A DNA stretch of 64,000 nucleotides from Hydractinia symbiolongicarpus (taxonomy: Eukaryota; Cnidaria; Hydrozoa; Anthoathecata; Hydractiniidae). Below the pieces are notes generated by a model. The model was not told where the DNA came from, did not search any database, and saw nothing but the letters and a program-made list of their open reading frames with translations. The first letter of the stretch is position 1, and each line of letters starts with the position of its first letter. The stretch lies in NCBI RefSeq assembly GCF_029227915.1, contig NC_079886.1, positions 12,111,501-12,175,500 of the forward strand, in the 5' to 3' direction. The translations under genes were made by a program, and so were the position numbers. This document shows, piece after piece, positions 24,201-34,830 of the stretch.

Positions 24201-27200
24201 AATTATAAAATAGCAGTTGTTTGGTATCTTTGACGGCAATAAACAAATCACTCAATCTATTTATGGCGTTATGATTTATAATGAAAAATGTTACACCATG
24301 AAAATTTTACAGCGTTCATTTTCACAATTTTAATGAATTAAAATTGTGGAAGTTGTTTTGAAGTTCCTATCATACCTTATACTGAACTGATAGTTTTCTA
24401 GTCTGTATCGGAGTTGAAACTGTGACCTAAGAGCATTTAAATTTATATAATTGATAGTAATTTTAAATGCAATTATGTCTAGGAAGCATGACATTCAACA
24501 AAGTATGTATTACAAAAGCCTATACCAGTCCGATTTCCTCATATGGACAAAGGTTTAGGTTTAATTTCTTGAATACGCAAAATTATAAATTACTTACAGA
24601 CGAAATATGATTCAAAGTATCCAACTCTGAAATATCTTCTGCCTCTTCAGAATCTTCAACCATGGACTAAAAGGAGAACAAACATTTTTATTGTTATCAG
24701 CAATTATGCTAACACAAACAAATTATGATTTAAATTAATTTAACATTAGTGCCGTAATTTCTGTTATGTAAACCGTCAATGTAATCATAGAAATATATAT
24801 GACCACAACAATAATAAAGCAAAACTAAAAAGTCCATGAATAGTGCACCAAACTCAAATAGGCTTACCATAAAGGGAAGTAAATTTATTAACCTAGTAAA
24901 TAAAGACGTAAAGAATTTAAATAATATTAAACTTTATAACACCAAGACTCTCCATTGCCAGCACTGTGACATTAAGAAAAAAGAAACAAAAATTATACAT
25001 GTTGCCACTTGATTTTAGTCCCTCATCTTCACTGTCTGAAAAATCTGGCACCATATTTTCCATCTTAAAAATAAAGAATGTTAAATTTAACAAGAACTAG
25101 TTTAAGATTTGGCACTCTCAATTTACAACATTTTTTAAAAAAGTTTGTCTTATTCCTATGCTAGAACAGATTGTGTGCTATGTTTCATAAAGCTTGTATT
25201 TCTTAGCAGCCACTCTGAAAACGAGTCTTAGAAGCTTTGAATCAAAAATAACAATTTTAAAAGAACCAGGTATGTAAAGATTCAATTCTCTAATAAAAAA
25301 AATCATTTTTACTTGGCAGCCCATGGCTCAACTGGGATTTTGTACCTGGCCTTTAAAAAATAATAAGGTGATGCTTTTCCTTAAACAGCAAAATGTAGTA
25401 GCTTTACCACTTTACATACTTCAATTTACATTGAATTTTTTATAAAATTAGAAAATATAACAAGTTTATCACCTGAGTTGCCACCACATCATCAAGCAAT
25501 TTTTTGAGAATATCTGTAATGATACCCACATTTTCGTCATTATCCTCCTTCTAAGAAGATATTATCAGTGTTCACATTTCAAAAAACAACATTCGTTTTG
25601 CTATATCAACTGTGTCTTATTTTTTATCACGTTTACCTTTTTTGCAATGACATCAGAGGTCAAGTTATTCTTGCCTTGGACCAAGGTCAAGTTCTTACTC
25701 AACACCTGAAACAACAAATATCATAGAAAAGGAAGATCCCAAGAAACTAGAAAATGGATAAAACATATTGCTAATGGACGACCTTATTATATGCACACTT
25801 ACTATTTATTACATGTAATATAAAAACTTACTAGCCTATCTGAAACTAGGTCTTCTAAATTGAATGGTATATTATGTGTTGGATCCTACAAGAAACAAAC
25901 AGTTTTATTTGACTGTTCTTTCATATATGTATATATCTTTTATCCTAGAAGTTTTTTTTAAAACATGTCCGAAAGCTGTGTTCAAAATAAAAGCTGTTTG
26001 ACATACAACATACTTGCAGACAACAAGCTTAGGCATACTCAAAAGAGGAAAATATAAATTTTGTTAATTGTGTGCTACCTTTTGCCATTCTAGCCCTGAA
26101 ATTCCATAATTGTATCGCAGTTCAGTTCCTAAAGGAATGTCATAGGAAGCAAACAAACATATGAATGCATTTCCACCCTCCTCGATCAATTTTGGATAAC
26201 AATTCAAATATTTCCGATGACTTGAATGGTTCACATATTTTCCCAGCCTGGTCTCATTTGTAGCATCAACACTAAAAATTTAAAAAATATATTAAGACAT
26301 AGAGAACTATAGAAGGGAACTGTTTGTAGTTTCGTTTTTATCTTTACCATAAGATGTTTTAAATCAAATTGCAAAAAATCCAAAACAGAAATTGTTTATG
26401 TCTATATGTAATTTGATGTAAAAGCTAAGTAGTCTTAACTTCCTGGTGCTACTTTGGTACGTCAAGCTTACATAAAACACATCTACACTCCAATTCCTAA
26501 ATAAGACCTTCTATTTTCACCTTAGCTATTAGGTGAATGTGATCCAACTTCAAGTGCCTCCCCAAATGAAACTGAAAACAAAAGGCATTCTCAATTCGAC
26601 ATACCACTTTTTGTCCATAAAGAAAATAAATGATCCACAGGAAGTTGGATACTCTAGCTCTAATCTCTCTCCTTCCTTTCTTGTGAGAACTTTTCCAGGA
26701 TATTGCAGGACAAACTGGTGATGTTTCAGGGGCAATGTTGTAAACACACCATATCCTACAAATATATGTTTACCACACATCTATTCTGTAATCATTAAGA
26801 AGTTAAGTTATAACAGTTATTCAAAAAAATAACAAATTTACCAATGTGATCATTAATCCATTTCTTTACAAATGATTTTGGATCAGTTCCCCTTTTACAA
26901 TAATATAGTGCAGTTTGTCTTGGCGATTTAACATCATTAGCTCTACTTCTTTTCGTTCTCTAAAGAGAATTAAGTAATACAAGTGAGTCAGTAAAATAAT
27001 GCCGAAATTATCATTTGAAATTGGACATATCAAAAACATAAATTTTAAAACTTAAAGTGGACATATACATGGATATTTCCTTTATACATATTTTTGAATA
27101 GTTGAAACTAATATGTCGAAATTGTCATCCTAAAGTGGACATATCAAAAACATAAATTTTAAAACTCAAAGTGGACATATACATAAACATTTCCTTTTTA

Positions 27201-30200
27201 AATATTTTTGAATAGTTGAAACTAATATGTCGAAATTATCATCCTAAAGTGGACATAACAAAAACATAAATTTTAAAACTCAAAGTGGAAATATACATAC
27301 ACATTTCTTTTTTAAATATTTTTGAATAGTTAAAATAATTTTATCTCAAAATTATCATGCTAAAGTGGACATGTCAAAAACATAAATTTTAAAACTCAAA
27401 GTGGAGATATACATAAACATTTCCTTTTTACATATTTTTGAATAGTTAAAACTAATATGTCAAAATTATCATCCTACAGTGGACATATCAAAAACATAAA
27501 TTTTAAAACTCAAAGTGGACATATACATAAACATTTCCTTTTTACATATTTTTGAATAGTTAAAACTAATATGTCGAAATTATCATCCTAAAGTGGACAT
27601 AACAAAAACATAAATTTTAAAACTCAAAGTGGACATATACATAGACATTTCCTTTTTAAATATTTTTGAATAGTTGAAACTAATATGTCGAAATTATCAT
27701 CCTAAAGTGGACATAACAAAAACATAAATTTTAAAACTCAAAGTGGAAATATACATACACATTTCTTTTTTAAATATTTTTGAATAGTTAAAACTAGTCG
27801 AAATTTTTCTTTACATATTCTTGAATATTAAAAATAATTTTATCTCGAAATTATCATGCTAAAGTGGACATATCGAAAACATAAATTTTAAAACTTAAAG
27901 TGGACATATACATTTTCTTTTTACATATTTTAAATAGTTAAAACTAATATGTCGAAATTATCATCCTAAAGTGGACATGTCAAAAACATAAATTTTAAAA
28001 CTCAAAGTGGACATATACATAAACATTTCCTTTTTACATATTTTTGAATAGTTAAAACTAATATGTCGAAATTATCATCCTAAAGTGGACATATCAAAAA
28101 CATAAATTTTAAAACTCAAAGTGGAAATATACATACACATTTCTTTTTTAAATATTTTTGAATAGTTAAAACTAGTCGAAATTTTTCTTTACATATTCTT
28201 GAATATTTAAAATAATTTTATCTCGAAATTATCATGCTAAAGTGGACATATCGAAAACATAAATTTTAAAACTCAAAGTGGACATATACATAGACATTTC
28301 CTTTTTACATATTTTTGAATAGTTAAAACTAATATGTCGAAATTATCATCCTAAAGTGGACATATCAAAAACATAAATTTTAAAACTCAAAGTGGACATA
28401 TACATAAACATTTCCTTTTTACATATTTTTGAATAGTTGAAACTAATATGTCGAAATTGTCATCCTAAAGTGGACATATCAAAAACATAAATTTTAAAAC
28501 TCAAAGTGGACATATACATAAACATTTCCTTTTTACATATTTTTGAATAGTTAAAACTAATATGTCGAAATTATCATCCAAAGTGGACATATCAAAAACA
28601 TAAATTTTAAAACTCAAAGTGGACATATACATAGACATTTCCTTTTTACATATTTTTGAATAGTTAAAACTAATATGTCGAAATTATCATCCAAAGTGGA
28701 CATATCAAAAACATAAATTTTAAAACTCAAAGTGGACATATACATAAACATTTCCTTTTTACATATTTTTGAATAGTTAAAACTAATATGTCGAAATTAT
28801 CATCCTAAAGTGGACATATCAAAAACATAAATTTTAAAACACAAAGTGGACATATACATAGACATTTCCTTTTTACATATTTTTGAATAGTTGAAACTAA
28901 TATGTCGAAATTATCATCCTAAAGTGGACATGTCAAAAACATAAATTTTAAAACTCAAAGTGGAAATATACATAGACATTTCCTTTTTACATATTTTTGA
29001 ATAGTTGAAACTAATATGTCGAAATTATCATCCTAAAGTGGACATATCAAAAACATAAATTTTAAAACTCAAAGTGGACATATACATAGACATTTCCTTT
29101 TTACATATTTTTGAATAGTTGAAACTAATATGTCGAAATTATCATCCAAAGTGGACATATCAAAAACATAAATTTTAAAACTCAAAGTGGACATATACAT
29201 AGACATTTCTTTTTTAAATATTTTCGAATAGTTAAAACTAGTCGAAATTATCATCCTAAAGTGGACATGTCAAAAAAATAAATTTTAAAACTCAAAGTGG
29301 ACATATACATAAACATTTCCTTTTTACATATTTTTGAATAGTTAAAACTAATATGTCGAAATTATCATCCAAAGTGGACATATCAAAAACATAAATTTTA
29401 AAACTCAAAGTGGACATATACATAAACATTTCCTTTTTACATATTTTTGAATAGTTAAAACTAATATGTCGAAATTATCATCCTAAAGTGGACATATCAA
29501 AAACATAAATTTTAAAACTCAAAGTGGACATATACATAGACATTTCCTTTTTACATATTTTTGAATAGTTAAAATAATTTTATCTCAAAATTATCATGCT
29601 AAAGTGGACATATCGAAAACATAAATTTTAAAACTCAAAGTGGACATATACATACACATTTCTTTTTTAAATATTTTCGAATAGTTAAAACTAGTCGAAA
29701 TTATCATCCTAAAGTGGACATGTCAAAAAAATAAATTTTAAAACTCAAAGTGGACATATACATAAACATTTCCTTTTTACATATTTTTGAATAGTTAAAA
29801 CTAATATGTCGAAATTATCATCCAAAGTGGACATATCAAAAACATAAATTTTAAAACTCAAAGTGGACATATACATAGACATTTCCTTTTTAAATATTTT
29901 TGAATAGTTGAAACTAATATGTCGAAATTATCATCCTAAAGTGGACATGTCAAAAAAATAAATTTTAAAACTTAAAGTGGACATATACATAGACATTTCC
30001 TTTACATATTCTTGAATATTTAAAATAATTTTATCTCAAAATTATCATCCTAAAGTGGACATACCAAATACATAAATTTTTAAACTTAAAGTGGACACAT
30101 ACATAGAAATTCCTTTACATATTCTTGAATATTTAAAATAATTTTATCTCGAAATTATCATGCTAAAGTGGACATATCAAAAACATAAATTTTAAAACTT

Positions 30201-32582
30201 AAGGTGGACATATACATTTTCTTTTTACATATTTGAAATAGTTAAAACTAATATGTCGACATTTTCATCCTAAAGTGGACATATCAAAAACATAAGTTTT
30301 AAAACTCAAAGTGGACATATACATAAACGTTTCCTTTATACATATTCTTGAACTAATATGTCCCAATTATCATCCTAACATGGACATATCAAAAACATAA
30401 ATTTTAAAACTCAAAGTGGACATTCATATTTCTTTTTAGATATTCTTAAAGAAAGTTAAATTTATATGCCAAAACTATATATTAAAGTAGATATGTCAAA
30501 GTCATAACTCGTAAAACTTAAAATGACCATATACATAGGCATCTCTTTTGATATTACATGTCTTTTTTGATAAGAAAATGAGCCTCAACAACCTTAAAAT
30601 CTTAGGAAAGTTTTAAGAAAATCCCCGTCCTCCACGTGTCAAGATGCAATTTTTTAGACCACTTACAGTTACCAAATCACCACAGTTTCAAAAAAATACA
30701 ATCAAGTTTCTTTCTTTTAGTCAAATATACATCCTAATAAAGTTTTATCCTAAAAGTAACAAAATAAATCTTTTTTTTATTAAAAATGTCTTCAATAAAA
30801 TACATAAATAAAAGCATTCAACTAGTTCAATTTGGGAAAGTCAAAATAAGGGTACGTCTCAGTAAACGGTCACCACTCACACACCACAAAAGTCATCTCT
30901 GGCGTACCACAAGGAAGTGCGCTTGGACCGCTCATCTTCCTGATCTTTCTGTAAAGGACGCATCTCTCTCAAGCTTTGCAGATGATACAAGACTTACAAT
31001 GAAGGTTAGCTCTGAAAGTGACATTGAAAATGTGCAAGCAGACCTAAACTTAGTCTACGAATGGAGCAAACAAAACAACAAAGAAAAAAGTGACTGACGT
31101 CCGTCGTCCACAACTTCAAAAGTTAACATAAGTAACATAAGTAATGATAAACATCATAAAGTGCACACATTGTAAAAGTTGAGTCAGTGGACACGCAGAC
31201 ATTTCTCTTACATATCCCTAAAAATTTTAGAACTGTTATGTCGAAATTATCATTGTAAAACTCAAAGTGAACATATATATGCATAAATATTTCGTTTATA
31301 TGTTCTTGAATACTTAAAACTTATGTATTGAAAATATCATCCTAAAGTGGACATATCAAAAATATAAATATTAAAAATCAAGGTGGACACATATATAGAG
31401 ATTTCCTTTACATATCCTTAAATACTTAAAACTAATATGTTGAAATTTTCATCCCAAATGCGAGTCAACAATTACAACTTCACACACAACAATCTGGAAA
31501 ATGTGCCTTGAAACAAGCAAAATTCCACCCATTTTTAAAACTGCTACCATCACCCCACAGCACAAAGGTGTCAATGCTCAACATAAAGCATGAGATAATT
31601 GGAAAACAACAACATGGGTAGCAAGTTTTCATATTCGAAGCATGTACATTTGTAAATATACTGGCATATAAAAGTACTTATTTCACTTAACAGAAATAAT
31701 TTTACACCCAATTAAGAAAAAAATAAATTTACTTTTCGTTTTGAATGTATAGTTGTGACATGTTTATCACTTTGCACAAGATTAGAAAGTCGTACATTTG
31801 AATCTAATAGCTATATAATAGCCTCATTTGAATGTGAATCTTACGGGATGGTTTGCACTCACTCGCACTCACTTACTAAGCATGAATAATATATAAGCAT
31901 TTAATTTCTGATTAAATTTAAAGTATATATATATATATATATATACCTGAGTTCATGTTAAAAAAATCAGAGGCAAAGAAGGGTATATAATTACTTGGTC
32001 TGTAGAATAAAAAGAGGGTGCCGATAAGAACCATCAAAAACAGTTCTTTTAAGAACTTCGCTACCACATAGTAAGTTTATTTTAATTTTTATAGTTTTTA
32101 TGAATCATATCAGTGTCTGTTTCCTTTTGTTTTTCGGGCATTGTTCGGGCCTATGCGGGTTTTTTCGGGCGAATACCGAATTTCTTACAAAACGCCGAAC
32201 TAGCCGGAAAACGCCCGCACTTTTTACGGCGTATGCGGCTTATCGGCACCCTCGTAGAATAAAACACTACTAACATGTTTTCAATTAAGTCATGCAAAAC
32301 TGAAAATTCAATCCTGTTGATTAGTGGCCACCAAAAAGTTTTGTATCCTAGATGTAAAGCTCCGGATATCATGTCATATATAGCTATTCTGTGTTGCCTG
32401 GTGAAAGAGAAAGTTACCAAGAAAAATGAAATCACAGAATTAAAATGTTCAGGTGACACACAGCAGTTTCCTAAAGAGCTTTCACTAAGTGGCAAGAATT
32501 AGAAATGCTGAACACATAGTCCAACAACAAAATTTAAATTCCTACTTACAGTATTGTATTGAACTTGAGCTACCTTGGCCAT
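18255..32582 (-). CDS. SET domain - zinc finger - tyrosine recombinase - SANT-like fusion gene, about 21 exons
   Basis: Exons on the minus strand: 32582-32550, 26959-26842, 26780-26605, 26271-26079, 25885-25832, 25705-25637, 25550-25473, about 25063-25006, 24666-24598, 23991-23961, 23581-23535, 23326-23228, 22763-22728, 22595-22560, 22320-20688, 20613-20536, 20351-20214, 19852-19805, 19621-19514, 18564-18463, 18388-18255. Phases are compatible at nearly every junction and many donors are GTAAGT/GTATGT. The predicted protein is about 1,110 residues: start MAKVAQVQYNT (good AAAATGG context), basic segment, SET domain (about 50-173), acidic linker (about 175-365), two zinc fingers, tyrosine-recombinase core (to about 909), basic/acidic tail, and a C-terminal Myb/SANT-like domain with WSSEQEDKLY. 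It would methylate lysine and rearrange DNA, if both domains are active. Uncertain points: the junction of exons 2 and 3 (a stop lies before the ATG at 26780 unless the donor after GKF is used), the 3' border of exon 8, and whether it is one transcript or two adjacent genes. Confidence 0.7.
18463..18564 (-). CDS. exon 20: first half of C-terminal Myb/SANT-like domain
   Basis: Reads GQQERKYIQWSSEQEDKLYK and onward to NGWP, then a GTATGT donor. With exon 21 (18388-18255: SDDLKKFANEEGITVGTVRN and a lysine-rich end, stop TAA) it forms a helix-rich unit starting with Trp and containing a helix-turn-helix-like GITVGTVRNKI. Myb/SANT-like domains bind DNA or histone tails. Assignment is by pattern only. 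The phase-1 join is exact. Confidence 0.55.
18950..19085 (-). repeat. short copy of the CCCGTGG hairpin repeat family
   Basis: On the minus strand it contains CCCGTGGAAAATCCACGGG, CGCCCGTCC and a GACAGACAGACAGACG end followed by a TATTATAATATAG junction, the same layout as copies at 61262-61390 and 63408-63588. It lies between exons 20 and 19 of the SET-recombinase gene. Confidence 0.6.
20688..22320 (-). CDS. exon 15: two zinc fingers and tyrosine-recombinase domain
   Basis: A single 544-codon exon. After INSRPL comes a C2H2-type finger (CFVC ... HITLCH), then about 80 residues on a C2HC finger (CTTC ... HKADC). A helical region follows, then the recombinase core: NGRRGGEPSRLT (box I Arg, near 21,230), SGKGVNHLVPVF (position of the beta-hairpin Lys), SNRHRLSTLIA (box II Arg; the usual preceding His is replaced), and DHFGHSERINKTIYQ (His and the nucleophilic Tyr, near 20,760). 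These are the R...K...R...H...Y landmarks of tyrosine recombinases, including Crypton-type eukaryotic elements. No frameshift or stop interrupts it, so it appears functional. The donor is GTGAGC at 20687. Without an upstream exon it lacks an ATG at its 5' end, which supports its being internal. Confidence 0.85.
26079..26780 (-). CDS. exons 3-4: KMT5A/SET8-like SET domain
   Basis: Exon 3 (26780-26605) reads GKHIFVGYGVFTTLPL, VLQYPGKVLT and FIFFMDKK; exon 4 (26271-26079) reads CVDATNETRLGKYVNHSS and, near its end, GTELRYNYG. The GT|ATGT donor at 26604 gives a phase-2 join that recreates the CVDAT codon. These are the GxG, NHS and ELxYxYG landmarks of SET lysine methyltransferases; CVDAT.ET..LG..(I/V)NHS is especially close to KMT5A (SET8), the H4K20 monomethylase. 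The S-adenosylmethionine site (GYG, NHS) and the catalytic Tyr near YNYG are present. The usual YDYG reads YNYG here. Substrate is unknown. No post-SET Cys cluster is seen, as in SET8. Confidence 0.85.
27000..30545. repeat. 114-bp satellite array, about 30 copies
   Basis: Each unit contains AAAGTGGACATATCAAAAAC, about 40 bases later a second TCAAAGTGGACATATACAT, then TTTTTACATATTTTTGAATA and TATGTCGAAATTATCATCCT. The period is 113-114, with shorter and longer variants in which a block is deleted or expanded. Copies in the middle are nearly identical and the edges are degenerate, as expected for an array homogenised by unequal exchange. It lies in intron 1 of the SET-recombinase gene. The GTGGACA core is the same as at the ends of element C. 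Confidence 0.95.
30830..31097 (+). pseudogene. LINE reverse-transcriptase fragment, frameshifted
   Basis: One frame gives VISGVPQGSALGPLIFLIF (the template-grip motif before the catalytic motif). After a stop another frame gives ASLSSFADDTRLTMKV with the FADD catalytic box. Only about 90 residues remain. It differs from the LINE family at 41-43.8 kb and interrupts the GTGGACA satellite. Confidence 0.7.
31136..31460. repeat. diverged continuation of the 114-bp satellite
   Basis: Degenerate units such as CCTAAAGTGGACATATCAAA and TATGTCGAAATTATCATTG, separated from the main array by the LINE fragment. They are older than the central units. Confidence 0.75.
32014..32253. mobile_element. 240-bp MITE with long direct flanks
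   Basis: The ends GAGGGTGCCGATAAG and CTTATCGGCACCCTC are exact inverted copies. An 11-bp direct repeat GTAGAATAAAA lies left (32002-32012, plus one A) and right (32254-32264). The duplication of about 9-11 bp would fit a MULE-like mobiliser, but assignment is uncertain. It sits in intron 1 of the SET-recombinase gene. Confidence 0.75.
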
Positions 32583-33419
32583 TTTTTTAACAAAATGGAT
32601 AGCTTAAATCCACTCTCAGTGCTCACACAACCCTAAAACATAGGAAATATAGCAATATATATCCATCTAAAGGTAGCCAGATACTTAGCTAAAGCTTAGC
32701 CACTTATATATTTTTTTGATTTTTCGATAACTAACATTGGTGGCTACTTGTTTGACTACATAAATAGAAACGTACATTAGCTAGCTAACCACTCTTTTCT
32801 GGCTAGTTAGCAAAGTAGCTGAGCGAAACTTGGCAATCAGATAAATTATATTACTTGTTTCTGCACATTGAGGTGAAATATAACATAGGGTTTACCTCAT
32901 CTACTTTATTCACATAAACAAGGCAGAGAAATTCCATAAAAACAAAATAATTAACACTTTATCGTTCCCACAGGACAATCCACATGATAAACAAAGGTGC
33001 CATTATGGATGTACGGCATGCCGGCTGGTGAGAATATGTGCTGAAAATTTTCGCGGTATTTTTGCAGGCCAAACCAATAAAATTGCAATATATCTTTTAT
33101 ACCGACATAATTTTGCATAAAAACAATATAATTAGGAGCCTCCTTTGTGTTACAGACCACGTCATCAAAACGACCGAGATATAGCCTCCCGCTGCTTCAG
33201 AATTGCAAGATATATATCGTGTCCACCTAATGTACGAAAATTACAAAAGAGAGATATATACCCCAAATCCAATATGCCTATTTTTTAATAATTGCGCTGC
33301 GTAAAAATATGCATACAGTACCTTAATTAGTACTCTGTTAGGCCCTTAAGAATGACAATTAGATGTCATTATGACTGCGTTAACAAAAGAGGGTTAGAAA
33401 TTAGCGCAAACGTTACGTG

Positions 33420-33624
<205 letters not shown>

Positions 33625-33627
33625 ACC

Positions 33628-33906
33628 ATGTTGCAAGAAAGTATATTGCTACCAAGAGATGTCGGAGCATTGCTGAAATCAACGCTACTCATTGAACCTT
33701 TAAAAGAAACATTCAAGTGTGTTGTGTGTCAAGACATAAGTGCTTCACCAATAGCAATTTCAATGTGTTGCAAACAAGTACTTGGATGCTCCACGTGTGT
33801 GGATCAATGGACGGAATTACGATGCCCCCATTGCCGTAACGAGTTTTACGAGACCGTTACGGTCAATGTTTTTGAAAATATCTTAGCAATTTTAAACAAT
33901 TTGTAA
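33628..33906 (+). pseudogene. solo RING exon of a companion-gene copy
   Basis: The frame reads [20 protein letters not shown], then [13 protein letters not shown], then LRCPHCRNE, and ends in a stop at 33904-33906. It matches the last exon of the companion gene in A (FQCLICNDL..., SCCRQILGCANC, RCPHC) at most structural positions. No preceding exon can be found: (TA)n and element C lie directly upstream. It is therefore either the 3' remnant of a third copy whose upstream part was displaced by C, or a rare intact small RING protein starting at the ATG at 33628. I favour the remnant. Confidence 0.7.
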
Positions 33907-34305
33907 TTTTTTTATATGTGCATTTAACTTTTTTTCCTAAAAAAAAATGTTTCTTATCCTTACTATCCTTACTAGTAAAATTATTTAAGTTCTTGAAACT
34001 GGTGAATAGAAGCTATTCTTATACAAGTGTTCGTTTATTGTCAAATGTCTATGTCACATCTATAACTTTGGAAATAAATTGTTTTCTGCTTCACATTTTT
34101 TTTTTCATGAATTATAAAGGAAGCTCGAACATAATTGTTTTTAGAGAGAAGAAAGATATTTTTTATTAAAAGTAAAACATTGTTATATATTCTAGATTTT
34201 CCTTTTTTAGTTATTTTTTCTTTGAACTGAAGAAAAAAGAAACATTAATAATTTAACACTATTTCCGTCTACATTCATTTGTTCTGATTTTCTGATGTTC
34301 TGATC

Positions 34306-34460
34306 AATGCGTGTACCCTTAGGGCCATTTGATTTTCAATTAAATTGAAAATCAAAAATCAAAATTTGTGAATAATTTTGATTTTCAATTCGATTTGAAA
34401 ATCAAAATTCAAAATTCAGTTTAAAATTTGAAAATTCAAAAATCAAAAATCAAAAATCAA
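34306..34460 (+). repeat. left terminal inverted repeat of B
   Basis: After the terminal 23 bases it runs into nested short palindromes (GATTTTCAATTAAATTGAAAATC-like, each half about 10 bases) and AAAATTCAAAATTC units. The same arrangement, inverted, closes B at about 38830-38979. Confidence 0.9.
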
Positions 34461-34830
34461 AATTCAAAATTCAAAATTCAAAATTCAAAATTCAAAAATC
34501 AAAATTCAAAATTTCAAAAATCAAAATTTCAAAACTTAAAATGACAGGTGGTACAATTGACAGGTGGTTCAATTCTTGCATACCACTATTTTGTAACAAT
34601 ATTTATGATGCAATAAGATTTAGGTTTCCCGCATTTTTTAGCCGACCCCCTGAACTGCGGCATAATTAGGGGGTCGTATAAACTGTTTTTCGTGTGGGTT
34701 CAAAAGGGCCTAGCCCTTGCATTAACCCCCTTTTTGGTGTGTCCTGGTACATGCCTATATAATCCCTCCAGTGAGGGGGGATAAGTCAGTTGCAGGATTA
34801 ATTTGCACACGATAGAAAGCGATATAAAAT

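Noticed and set aside
25310-25350. Possible extra minus-strand exon between exons 7 and 8 of the SET-recombinase gene
   Set aside because: Splice-like ends exist, but the required phase 0 gives a stop after five codons.
27000-30545. Regular repeats that might be taken for a CRISPR-like array
   Set aside because: Units are contiguous 114-bp satellite repeats without unique spacers, in a eukaryotic intron.
31980-32500. Frames at 32151-32495 (minus) and 32275-32502 (plus)
   Set aside because: The minus frame runs through a MITE end and the plus frame has no splice or domain support; neither fits the phase of the surrounding SET-recombinase exons.
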